Of a stretch of DNA of 30,533 nucleotides, positions 9,201 through 16,716 are shown piece after piece (the first letter of the stretch is position 1; every line of letters begins with the position of its first letter). Below the pieces are notes generated by a model that ran no database searches, had not been told where the DNA came from, and saw nothing but the letters and a program-made list of their open reading frames with translations. The position numbers and the translations under genes were made by a program. The DNA comes from an uncultured Eubacterium sp. (GTDB lineage: Bacteria > Bacillota > Clostridia > Lachnospirales > Lachnospiraceae), in contig CAJUBQ010000052.1 of the NCBI GenBank assembly GCA_910584595.1, positions 1-30,533 on the forward strand, written 5' to 3'.

Positions 9201-11391
9201 CCTCCAAACAATTAACATCTGCATTGCTTTTCAGACGTATATATCCATTTTCCAACAACTGCTTTTCTCCACTTATGGAATCATATTCATAATCCCTGTT
9301 CTCATAAATAAGCGCATCAAGCTTCTTAATCTTTTTTATGATCTCATCTTCCGACAGCGGAATGCATGCCAAAACAGCATCGCGGCCTTCTTCCATATCC
9401 GGTATCGTTACAGGCGCATCCGGATCATAAATCCCATACCCCTTCATATCTAAAACAGAAGCCGTCCGTTCTCCAAGAATCTCTTCTAACATAATCTGTT
9501 CTTTATCGGTAGGCTTTTCAATCATACGTGCCAATGACTTCACACGTGTATAAAACGCGGCCTTCTCCTTCTTCCTGGACAACCGCAGCAGCAGATCCAG
9601 CCCGGCGCTGCGTTTTTCTTCTTTTTTATCTGCCAGCAGACGTTTTATACATTGCTCCATCTCTTCATCCTTTTGCTTTGTTAAAAACCCAAGCAGCTCA
9701 CTTCGCAGCTTGCTGCGCTTAAAACGCAGCATATCTTCTATCAGACGATAATCTGTCTCCTGTAAATTTAACTTTTTTACAATGGCAATTGCTGTAGATG
9801 ATGTATATTCCTCCGCATTTCCCATATATTGAATGAGCAGTTCCCGCTGTTTTCGATTTGTCGGATGATACAGGAGCAGATGAAGCAGCTTTGACCGTTC
9901 ACTCGTATCATTGCTTACGGAAATCTCGCCTAAAAGCTCTGCCGCCTGCGTAATTTTTTCCTCATCCCCAAGCACATATGCAACAAACGCCAACTCGCAA
10001 ATTACCTGTGATGGCCTCAATTCTACCCGATGCCATGGAAAAATACATGGGTCAAAAACAACCCCTTTTTTGGGAAGCCGCTCATAAATATCGAAGAACT
10101 TTTCGTAATGTCTCTGCGCGTCCATACGGTCTTCAAAATAATCTGTCAATACGGCTTCTTTTGGCTTTGCGAGCTCATTGCTGCTTCTTCCTTCGTCATA
10201 AAGCAGCTTATAAGTATATCCGCTCAAAGGAGCTGTAAACGCAGGCATAAAGGCAGCTACCAGCTCCAGATCATCGGTATATTCCAAAATAGCTTTTCTC
10301 GCCGCCCGGAATTTTAATTTTTCATAAAACAGATTTTCGTTATAAAAAGACGCTGTTAACTTCTGATTTTTAGTCCCATGATCGATCAGATCCATCATCG
10401 CATCTATTGCTGTATCCGCTTCTTCAAACCCCAATGCCCAAAGCGCAACACTGATCGCAATCGAATCATTGGTCTGCAGCTGACTCCTGCAAAAGTCCGC
10501 ATCATGCAGACATCGCCCCATCAAAGTCAGCATTTTCCCATTCACACGATCTGCACTATTTTCATCAAAAATACCAATCCACGTAGAAACAGCCCTCTTT
10601 ACAGAAGAATATCGGATCAGATCATTTGCTTCGATCACCTCATAAACCGCTAAAAACGCATCTTTGGTTCCCTCATCCATCGTCTCGCAAACTGCCTGAC
10701 GCAAACCTTCCTGCAGCCTGGCTGCCAGCAGCAGATCACAAACAAGCTTATGCAGCTGTTTGTGATCCGAACAAAAAATTCCAAGTATCATTTCACGATC
10801 CAGATATGCGGCGCTGTTTTCACTGAGAATCAGATCCTTTAACGCTTCCGTTACTGCCTGATTTCCCCGGTCAATCTCAGCCGCATAAATCAGACTGAAA
10901 TTTTGCGTAAAATTCCATTGGCGCCTGATATAATCCAGTTCTTCCTCCGTCATCTTTCTATAAATGAATTCTTCTAATTGTTCGCCGCAATAAAACAACC
11001 TTTCATAAGCAGACAGTAACTCAAATATCCGCCGAATCTGTGGGACGTATGCTGCGGTACGCACCGTTCTGCGGTTCCAGCCACAGGAAAATGGAAACTG
11101 ATTGATTTTGTCAATGATATATAAAAAAGACTCCTGATATTTTTTCGGGACAAATACGTCTAACAGCCCTTTATGGTCTTTCGAGGCAAACCATTCGGAC
11201 GGTTTTTTATCCGGTTCCTTTTGATATTCTCTTATAACCTCAAAAATATGATCTTCATCTATCCGATAACCGTCGTATGTTTCCTTTATCATTTTACTGT
11301 CTTTACCTGCAAATTTACGTATACGCTGATGCATATCTGCTTTCCGTTTTTCAGTAATCTCCTGTCTTGTACTATAATTATATTCTCCCAT
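6226..11391 (-). CDS. Giant DUF4132 (MolR-like) protein with C-terminal DUF7737
   Basis: A 1721-aa cytoplasmic protein. The first approximately 1200 residues are helical and HEAT-like and fit the DUF5724 type that precedes DUF4132. DUF4132 covers about 1330-1480 (SIPSRLGKHAYVLEVKDA, then AAGLMNNPVVRAILRTLVFI). The last approximately 105 residues fit DUF7737, with YNVHLGSGVVH, ILPVHSQKRGKLFLPF and a tail IKDPFILEQI. The DUF4132 family includes E. coli MolR/YehI-type proteins, whose biochemical role is unknown and which can lie near MoxR ATPase genes; none is seen here. AAAGGAACAGG precedes the ATG. It sits 30 bases after the 141-aa gene and 25 bases before the mannosidase, so co-transcription is very likely. 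Domain limits are estimates by eye. Confidence 0.85.
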   Translation of the reverse strand: MGEYNYSTRQEITEKRKADMHQRIRKFAGKDSKMIKETYDGYRIDEDHIFEVIREYQKEPDKKPSEWFASKDHKGLLDVFVPKKYQESFLYIIDKINQFPFSCGWNRRTVRTAAYVPQIRRIFELLSAYERLFYCGEQLEEFIYRKMTEEELDYIRRQWNFTQNFSLIYAAEIDRGNQAVTEALKDLILSENSAAYLDREMILGIFCSDHKQLHKLVCDLLLAARLQEGLRQAVCETMDEGTKDAFLAVYEVIEANDLIRYSSVKRAVSTWIGIFDENSADRVNGKMLTLMGRCLHDADFCRSQLQTNDSIAISVALWALGFEEADTAIDAMMDLIDHGTKNQKLTASFYNENLFYEKLKFRAARKAILEYTDDLELVAAFMPAFTAPLSGYTYKLLYDEGRSSNELAKPKEAVLTDYFEDRMDAQRHYEKFFDIYERLPKKGVVFDPCIFPWHRVELRPSQVICELAFVAYVLGDEEKITQAAELLGEISVSNDTSERSKLLHLLLYHPTNRKQRELLIQYMGNAEEYTSSTAIAIVKKLNLQETDYRLIEDMLRFKRSKLRSELLGFLTKQKDEEMEQCIKRLLADKKEEKRSAGLDLLLRLSRKKEKAAFYTRVKSLARMIEKPTDKEQIMLEEILGERTASVLDMKGYGIYDPDAPVTIPDMEEGRDAVLACIPLSEDEIIKKIKKLDALIYENRDYEYDSISGEKQLLENGYIRLKSNADVNCLEDGYRLEVYPLAETFRSFYETEIGDYGTFLEWEARLLLHNDEVWRNSRIFYEAVFGKMPFQPMPLSVTYAGQIQAVRLNYRYEYKDRKLLLQAGIQTALALIPVVHAQNKSASFHYNRWDGTKAESRTPLRELRFFDRFLEGLALWETEEEFTKAFYAAWKLELQCSEEKEKSRFLPDPKQYNSYSSNTVTPMTTYWFLKAYHLGLISKDILLKATLVYYNRRDNLKALTQLVKGEYAKSFNRGLWRKFFGESMSEEVYKRGEELVGKDTWCGRLVQELYDKIVPVMVDTELRRGEAETVFSEDMSGITYIRGIDYFVRILKALGKDTLGRDAYYVWYDSYGDAKKEVLSRLLKACYPAKGDHAKALAAALKNTNIKAERLVEAAMYAPQWIDMIEEYLGWNGLKSGCYYFMAHMNERFDDQKMAVIAKYTPLSSEELQDGAFDIDWFREAYESLGEKNFSMLYQAAKYIADGQKHSRARKYADAASGKVTLEELREQIAAKRNKDLLMSYGLAPFDKQKEQDLMNRYQFIQTFAKESEQFGAQRRASEKKASQIALVNLSVHAGFADVTRLTLNMEGKMAEQFAPLMQWTAVDDVAICLYVDETGKSGVLCKKGEKMLKSIPSRLGKHAYVLEVKDANKKLKDQYLRAKKLMEESMQDGAYFTAAEAAGLMNNPVVRAILRTLVFIRGEDTGFLILEDKTGPITKLRMRAWDGSMKELEEKDSIRIAHPLDFYRMGIWHSYQKYLFDHQICQPFKQVFRELYVKLAEELGQKSSRMFAGNQIQPQKTVACLKGRRWIADYEEGLQKIYYKENIIARIYALADWFSPSDVEAPTLEWVEFSDRKTFEALKIEQVPDLIYSEVMRDVDLAVSVAHAGGVDPQTSHSTIEMRRAIVEFNLPLFRLNNVTLKDSHALIQGKWGNYNVHLGSGVVHQEGGAMLNILPVHSQKRGKLFLPFVDEDPKTAEIMSKIVLLAEDTKIKDPFILEQIKGSY

Positions 11392-11421
11392 GTTCCCTGT
11401 TCCTTTCTGCCTGTTCTCCTC

Positions 11422-11847
11422 CTACCACATTCTCCCTGCCAGCATCGTAAGCCGCACAAATGTAAAAACACTATGATCTGTTATGGCAATTGTATCATCC
11501 AGCGATTCTAACGGAGTCCCATCCATAAAAATCCGATAGATGCCATCTTCAAAACATTGCAGAGCATTCTCCTGTGCTTCCTGCACATCCGCTTCTTTTT
11601 CACCATGATTCTCGCCAAAAGAAATCCGGCCGGCCTGTGCCTGGTCTGCGATCTCTGCCTCAGTAAGCGTCAAAAGCGCAAGGAGCTTTGATGTATGAAT
11701 ATGTTTATTGTATGTAATGACTTCTGCTTGTGTAACTGCAAGGATCAGATCACGTACCGTAGATGGATGTCCCTGTATTTCGTATGAAACCGCTTCTACC
11801 GACTGCTTTCGTTTTCCGATAGATTTTGTGGCAACTTTTATTTTCAT
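11422..11847 (-). CDS. Unknown 141-aa protein heading the DUF4132 operon
   Basis: I do not recognise a named family. The start at 11847 (MKIKVATKSIGKRK) is chosen because AAAGGAGGAG lies 6 bases upstream; an in-frame start 22 codons earlier has no such site. The protein is soluble with no signal or membrane segment. It has an N-terminal beta-rich part with a basic stretch, a middle part STVRDLILAVTQAEVITYN followed by a long acidic helix, and a C-terminal segment that reads like a small ubiquitin-like or regulatory domain (YRIFMDGTPLESLDDTIAI). It is encoded 30 bases before the 1721-aa DUF4132 protein, so it probably acts with it, perhaps as a partner or regulator. Function is inferred from context alone. 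Confidence 0.7.
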   Translation of the reverse strand: MKIKVATKSIGKRKQSVEAVSYEIQGHPSTVRDLILAVTQAEVITYNKHIHTSKLLALLTLTEAEIADQAQAGRISFGENHGEKEADVQEAQENALQCFEDGIYRIFMDGTPLESLDDTIAITDHSVFTFVRLTMLAGRMW

Positions 11848-12031
11848 AGCCGGCTCCTCCTTTGAGCGCTGTTTATTTTCCGGTAAATATTTCATCTGCT
11901 GTAATTTTACCACAAAATAAGCCAGCTGAAAATGCTCAAATTACTCACTATCGGTTACTCTCTTCCTGCTAAATACTTACTTTTCCAGGCAGGTAAATTA
12001 CACAATGATTTGGGTGATCTGAAAATACTAG

Positions 12032-12062
12032 TTTCACATAGAAAATTTTTATTGGGTATGAT
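12032..12062 (+). promoter_or_regulatory. Possible promoter of the Rpn-family gene
   Basis: TTTCAC (12032-12037) and TATGAT (12057-12062) are 19 bases apart, and a perfect TATAAT overlaps at 12062-12067 without a well-placed -35. A start around 12070-12075 would leave a leader of about 60 bases with AAAGGAGG before the ATG. Confidence 0.35.
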
Positions 12063-12133
12063 ATAATATGAAATAATTGATTGTTTCACATTATAACTGA
12101 TATATATGAACAACTAAAGGAGGCTGCAAAGCA

Positions 12134-13192
12134 ATGATCCATCGGGAACACAAAGACCGGTTATTTAGTTTTCTATTTGGAAGTGAACAACATAAAGAAT
12201 GGACGCTGAGCCTGTATAACGCAGTTAATGGCTCAGCCTATGATAATCCATCTGACATTACAATTACAACAATTGGTGAAGTTATTTATATGGGTATGAA
12301 AAATGACGTATCATTTCTCATCTCTGATATTTTAAATATTTATGAGCAACAGAGCACATTTAATCCAAATATGCCTATACGCATGTTCATGTATGCCGGC
12401 AGACTTTATGACGAATATATTCATATGAATCGCAAGAATATTTACAGCAGTTCCCTTGTACATCTTCCTGCTCCCAGGATGGTTGTTTTTTACAACGGTC
12501 TGGACGGCAGCGATGACACAATACTAAAGCTCAGTGATGCATTTGCATTAGAAGAACCTTCTGCAACAAACATCCATCACACAGAATATGACATTGAAGT
12601 CAGTGTACGAATGATAAATGTAAATTACGGACACAACCAGTCACTATTGGAACAGTGCCGTCCACTTGCTGAATATGCCTGGCTGATTGACCGGATTCGT
12701 ACAAACACTGTTTCTATGGAAATCGAAAAAGCGGTAGACAACGCACTGAAAGAAATGCCCGACAGTTTTCAAATCCGGACGGTTCTGCTAGAGCGTGTTT
12801 GAAAAATGCTTTCCGTGAGATGTGCTTCACACTTTGTGGAGAATTCATCCCAAATTTATGAGTCGTAGCGGGCTACGTTGATTAAATTTGGGATAAATTC
12901 TCCGCATAGTGGGGAGTGCAGATCGCGGGAATGATTTTTCAAACACGCTCTAGCAAACAAAGCGGAGGTGAAAAATATGTGTATTACAGAATATAACGAA
13001 TCTGAAACAATGTTAATGTTTAAAGAAGAAGGCAGAAAAGAAGGCCAAATAGAAGGTCGAAAAGAAGCTGAAGCCATGTTTGGAAAATTAATGTCACTTT
13101 TATTGGCTAAAGGATTAACCGAAGACGCAAAAAAAGCTTCTGTAGATAAAGATTTCAGAATTGCATTATATAAAGAATATGGCATTCTCTGA
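12134..13192 (+). pseudogene. Rpn-family PD-(D/E)XK nuclease/putative transposase gene, interrupted by a MITE-like element
   Basis: The 5' part (12134-12802) encodes about 219 native residues, then enters the inserted element and stops at TGA 12800-12802. The 3' part continues after the element with LANKAEVKNMCITEYNE and ends IALYKEYGIL. Removing 12791-12952 rejoins ...RTVLL-ANKAEVKN... in frame and gives a 298-aa protein, a normal length for this family. The nuclease core is visible as MGMKNDVSFLISDIL followed by IYEQQS, fitting the D...ExQ pattern, and the charged EEGRKEGQIEGRKEA helix is typical of the C-terminus. RpnA-type proteins are linked to RecA-independent recombination and to mobile DNA. 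AAAGGAGG precedes the ATG. The 3' part has GGAGG before a GTG/ATG, so a separate short peptide might still be made. Confidence 0.88.
12791..12950. mobile_element. 160-bp palindromic MITE-like element
   Basis: The ends are 17-bp perfect inverted repeats (GAGCGTGTTTGAAAAAT at 12791-12807, its complement at 12934-12950). Inner arms also pair: GGAGAATTCATCCCAAATTT against AAATTTGGGATAAATTCTCC, with the centre CGTAGC-GG-GCTACG. It is flanked by TA on both sides (12789-12790, 12951-12952; CTAG if one base of each end is counted), consistent with target duplication at TA as used by IS630/Tc1-type transposases. It encodes no protein I can support. A degenerate relative of its left end lies at 14924-14960, and the palindrome at 2408-2495 shares the core. 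Confidence 0.85.
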
Positions 13193-13204
13193 AAACAGTT
13201 TCAT

Positions 13205-13248
13205 AACAGAAAAAGAAACAGCCATATTCTGCTGTTTCTTTTTCTGTT
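13205..13248. terminator. Bidirectional hairpin terminator
   Basis: A perfect 18-bp stem (AACAGAAAAAGAAACAGC at 13205-13222 with its complement at 13231-13248) and an 8-base loop. It lies 12 bases after the Rpn-gene stop on the plus strand and about 20 bases after the sortase stop on the minus strand. The A- and T-rich flanks fit termination in both directions. Confidence 0.85.
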
Positions 13249-13268
13249 CCGATCATTTATATCTCACC

Positions 13269-14618
13269 TTATTTTGTTCTCCTCGCAACAACAACCAGTC
13301 TTCCATTTTCCTGTGAATATTCACAGGTAGACAACATTAAGATCTTGTCTCCATATTCTAAAGCGCTCTCTGTATCAAACAGCCGGTTTGCCTTTATAAA
13401 ATCCTGGCATTGTTCAAATTCTTTCTCATTATCATATTGGAAAAATTGGTAATAACGAAACCCTTGCTCGTTTTCGTTTAAAATCCTTGTCTTTAGGACA
13501 GCTATTGCTTCATAAATACCTGTTTCATAAATGGTATCAAAATGAATTTTATTGTGTTTCTGAAAAAAATCCACATTACGATACATATTCAGAGTACCGA
13601 AAATATGACCGTTTTTCATATTATGTCCATAAATAACAGTATTGTCATCTTGCGGATAAATGCTGCTGGCCTGATCTACAAACAAGGCGCCTTCTGCTGA
13701 CTCAGCGCCCGTAAAATCATGATGCAGATAAAACTCTCTGTCTCCCTCTGACCGCATAACCGGCAAATCAATCTGAGTGTCCGGTATCTGCAGCCATCCG
13801 TAAAGCTGGGGATACAGTTCTGACATTTCCTTATACTGCGCCAGCTTTTGCGGACGGGACTTTTCCTTTGCCGCTTTCTTTGACTGATTCTTGATACGAA
13901 CCTTTTTCAAAGTTTGAACCGGCTCTTTGCGTATTTCCGGCTGCGGATTCTCCTGTGTAAGATGATCTGTCTGCTGCGGTGCCGACACTTTCATCTGCTT
14001 AAGGTTCCATTGATCCAGATTTCTTTCAACCTGTCCATACAGCCAGACCGCCATAAAACAAGCCGACATTCCTGCCAAAACCGGAATTGCTGCGTGTTTT
14101 ATCCATATCAGAAACGAACCGTTTTTTTTCCGATTCACTGCTGCACGCTGTTCGTTTAAATCATCCATGAGCCATAAAGCAATCTTTTCCAATTCTTTGC
14201 TTGGATCTTTATTCTTATCCTTTTGTTTGATCCCTGTTTTTTCTTGTAACAGCAGGATAAATGCCTTGCCCAATTGCGTTTTAAAATATTTGTCCTGTTC
14301 TGTTTCCAGTCTGGACAATGCTGTAAGCCATGCCTTTTGATCCTTGTTTTTATGCACCTGTATAAAATTCAGTAAATGTTCCGTATCCTGCATCAAAACC
14401 GGCCAAAACTTTGCTGCTGCAGATGTATCTGCCTCAGAAACTTGCCTCAGCAATTCAAAAAATGTACTTCCCAACCGGCCAGGCAGTATCTTTGATTGAT
14501 TCTTTTGCAGTTTTTGGCAATAAGACTTCATTTGGCGGGAGTTCATGCGCCAGACTGCAGCAATTATTTTTTTTATATTTACAAGAGTTTTCTCTTCTGA
14601 TGTCCAATCTAATACCAT
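13269..14618 (-). CDS. Class B sortase with a large N-terminal cytoplasmic domain
   Basis: A 449-aa transpeptidase expected to cleave a sorting signal and attach proteins to the cell wall. Residues 1-165 are soluble and helical, 169-195 form one membrane segment, 205-258 are a basic Gln/Lys/Pro-rich stalk, and 260-449 are the sortase domain with YGWLQIPDTQIDLPV, H332 in YGHNM, C432 in LSTCEYS and R440 in NGRLVV. The His-Cys-Arg set is complete. Class B sortases usually have only a few residues before the membrane segment, so the 165-residue N-terminal part is unusual; a decayed paralogue at 21277-20474 has the same one. AAAGGAG precedes the ATG. It lies downstream of the lipase gene, with a 341-base gap. 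Likely substrates are the two NYxTGAGLG proteins in this window. Confidence 0.92.
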   Translation of the reverse strand: MVLDWTSEEKTLVNIKKIIAAVWRMNSRQMKSYCQKLQKNQSKILPGRLGSTFFELLRQVSEADTSAAAKFWPVLMQDTEHLLNFIQVHKNKDQKAWLTALSRLETEQDKYFKTQLGKAFILLLQEKTGIKQKDKNKDPSKELEKIALWLMDDLNEQRAAVNRKKNGSFLIWIKHAAIPVLAGMSACFMAVWLYGQVERNLDQWNLKQMKVSAPQQTDHLTQENPQPEIRKEPVQTLKKVRIKNQSKKAAKEKSRPQKLAQYKEMSELYPQLYGWLQIPDTQIDLPVMRSEGDREFYLHHDFTGAESAEGALFVDQASSIYPQDDNTVIYGHNMKNGHIFGTLNMYRNVDFFQKHNKIHFDTIYETGIYEAIAVLKTRILNENEQGFRYYQFFQYDNEKEFEQCQDFIKANRLFDTESALEYGDKILMLSTCEYSQENGRLVVVARRTK

Positions 14619-14959
14619 GCCTGCTCCTTTCCGGTTTTGTTGCTTCCTTTTCTTTGAATAAGATTATAACTCTATCATTTTACACGGATGCTCCTTCCTT
14701 TGTTGTATCATAACAAATTACAAAATTTTCAGATTCTTTATTCCCATTTTACCTTTTGTGTCATTCAAAGTCAATAAAAAGCCAATTTATCAACTCTGAA
14801 AACTACTCTTTCGGACTTTTACTTTTTTCGTCTTGGTTTGCCCTTTCGTAAACTCACTGGATGTAGAATACTGAAGGATATATCCTGTCACCTCTTGCTG
14901 TTTTTCTACGCTATATTTCCCCAGAACGTGTTTAAATAATGCTTTTCATGAGATATTTT
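14619..14959. other. Gap between lipase and sortase genes, made of remnants
   Basis: The 341 bases hold no intact gene. The half next to the lipase contains a MITE-end remnant (14924-14960) and a decayed Fn3-like reading frame (14790-14927). The half next to the sortase is AT-rich leader; a TATAAT on the minus strand at 14668-14663 lacks a matching -35, so an independent sortase promoter is possible but not shown. Confidence 0.5.
14790..14927 (-). pseudogene. Remnant of a fibronectin type III domain of a surface protein
   Basis: One minus-strand frame reads VTGYILQYSTSSEFTKGQ followed by TKTKKVKVRKSSFQS and a stop. This matches the usual Fn3-type repeat at the end of Lachnospiraceae surface proteins, and resembles VGYQIEYSANKKFSSS near the end of the 1733-aa protein here. 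There is no start codon or upstream domain; the frame abuts the MITE-end remnant. I infer a fragment of a lost surface-protein gene. Confidence 0.6.
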
Positions 14960-14960
14960 C
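14924..14960. repeat. Degenerate MITE end
   Basis: The first 30 bases match the left end of the element at 12791 in 25 positions (GAACGTGTTTAAATAATGCT against GAGCGTGTTTGAAAAATGCT, continuing into TTTCATGAGA against TTCCGTGAGA). The match ends at the lipase stop codon. The other end is absent, so this is an old solo end left by insertion and deletion. Confidence 0.6.
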
Positions 14961-16684
14961 TATATACCAGTAGTAAATGCATGAAAAATTTGCTGCTCTG
15001 TCATACGATATTCCTCTGCAATCTCTGACAGCATGCTCCCAAATTGCTTTGATTGAGCCTTTAATATTTCTATACGCTGCTGAATCTGCATCAACCTGCA
15101 CTGTATATTATCCATGTTGCCAGATCGGTATGTTTGTTTCATAATTCGTGCCACAGACATAACTTCTGTCCCGGCCTGTGACAATTTATTTGCCATTTTA
15201 TCAAATTCCCCGGCAGCCTCACGCATACCTGAAATATGTAAATCGATCAAACATGGACTGCCACTCAGATTTGCCGCATACCCCTGTGAAATATCTGTAT
15301 CATAAGCGGCTTCTTCTATTCGGATATCGCTGCCATTGTCAACAATTTTAATGCTATGCATATCATCATTTACCATACGAACAATATGCAAAAGATTACG
15401 CAATTGATCCTTTGACAGTTCAATACCATATTCTGAATGTATCCAACTGCTAATGTGTCTCAGTAACCAATCTGGAATCTTTCCGGCTACAGAACTTAGC
15501 ATAGAATAAATTGTATCAAAATCTATACTTTTTCCCAAAATCTCAGTTTTAAAATTCAGTACGCCATCTACGATATCTATATACTGCACAGCATCTTCCA
15601 ATCCAAATGCTTCCAATACATGATTGATTTGTTTTGCAAATTCTGAATGCGCCTGCTCATATTCTATTGTATAAGCAAGTAAATACGCCAAATCATCTGC
15701 ATATTTTTCATCGGCAGCTAACTGTAAAAACATATTTGCAACATCTGTTGTCGATTTTCCTTTGATAGAAAATGCGCTGTCTGCAATGGCATTTATCATA
15801 ACAAGCATATCTGTCCGTTTTTCATCCGGCAGCGAACGAAGCGTATTATTTAAAAACATGTCTAATGCCTTCATTTCCTGTGCCTGTCCGTTAGGATTGA
15901 CTGTAATAGTAAATGTTCCATCTTCATCAAAATTCAAAAATGTATTCGGACAATGATTCTCTAAAAATCCACCTTTCCCATAATCATATCCCTTATAATA
16001 AACCGTAGCGCCAACATCATTTAATAACAGATTCACATAATCGTAATCAATATTGTGATTTTCAATTACTGACTGCCTGGCAGCAATCACATCCGCATAT
16101 TTTTGCATAAATTTGTCCGAAAACCCCTGGCCGTCAACGGAAACACATTGATCGACCGTATGGTCCAGCAGTGAAACATACTTTGCTTTATTTCCTCCTT
16201 TGGAATGTCCGGTTACAGTAATCTCATACCGATCCAAACCATTCTGCCTGTAAGTCTCCTGATACCATGTAAGGGCATTTTCCTGATATGGCGTATCTGC
16301 ATGATTTCCTCCGCTAAAATTATCACTCCATTCCTGCTTCCCTTCTGTTCCCTTAAAAACAACGACAGCATCGTTTGTATCATCATTTGTAAAAACAGCG
16401 CTGCGTCCTCCGCCTCCTTCTGCATCCACATGTGTTTCTGTTATTATCATACTTTTCAGCATTTCATCGCTGCGAGCAGCATGAATGATATTCTTCCAAT
16501 CCCTTCCGGTCATGAAGCTTCCATAGTTACGGTCATCCGCAATCTGAGACAGATCAATATTATCCAGCCATTCACCAATACTCATTCCAGTAAAATCATC
16601 CGGTTTTCGCAGCGGACAATCTTTTTCCGGTTCCATATACATCAAATTATTTAATAATAATACCTGCTCGGTAGTTAAACCCAT
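14960..16684 (-). CDS. Mbeg1/DUF2974-type lipase with C-terminal WXG-like domain (candidate type VII-secreted toxin)
   Basis: A 574-aa protein. The N-terminal alpha/beta-hydrolase (about 1-255) is of the Mbeg1-like/DUF2974 type: FKGTEG strand, nucleophile elbow GHSKGG with S161, likely acid D223 (LLNDVGATVYY) and H244 (LENHCPNTFL). A helical middle region follows. The last approximately 95 residues (LHISGMREAAGEFDKMANKL to the end) form a predicted long helical hairpin like WXG100/LXG proteins, and the second helix ends with EEYRMTEQQ, matching the YxxxD/E type VII export motif (Y559, E563). There is no Sec signal. This toxin-first, targeting-last order is that of S. aureus TslA. It starts 32 bases after a lipoprotein gene, with AGAGAGG as ribosome site. 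No EssC or small partner genes are in view, so the export route is inferred. Confidence 0.82.
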   Translation of the reverse strand: MGLTTEQVLLLNNLMYMEPEKDCPLRKPDDFTGMSIGEWLDNIDLSQIADDRNYGSFMTGRDWKNIIHAARSDEMLKSMIITETHVDAEGGGGRSAVFTNDDTNDAVVVFKGTEGKQEWSDNFSGGNHADTPYQENALTWYQETYRQNGLDRYEITVTGHSKGGNKAKYVSLLDHTVDQCVSVDGQGFSDKFMQKYADVIAARQSVIENHNIDYDYVNLLLNDVGATVYYKGYDYGKGGFLENHCPNTFLNFDEDGTFTITVNPNGQAQEMKALDMFLNNTLRSLPDEKRTDMLVMINAIADSAFSIKGKSTTDVANMFLQLAADEKYADDLAYLLAYTIEYEQAHSEFAKQINHVLEAFGLEDAVQYIDIVDGVLNFKTEILGKSIDFDTIYSMLSSVAGKIPDWLLRHISSWIHSEYGIELSKDQLRNLLHIVRMVNDDMHSIKIVDNGSDIRIEEAAYDTDISQGYAANLSGSPCLIDLHISGMREAAGEFDKMANKLSQAGTEVMSVARIMKQTYRSGNMDNIQCRLMQIQQRIEILKAQSKQFGSMLSEIAEEYRMTEQQIFHAFTTGI

Positions 16685-16716
16685 GATCTGTTACCTCTCT
16701 GTTTTATCGAGTATTT

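Noticed and set aside
12856..13185. 109-codon minus-strand frame across the MITE and the Rpn 3' part
   Set aside because: It is a mirror of the Rpn coding sequence and the palindrome, with no ribosome site or family resemblance.
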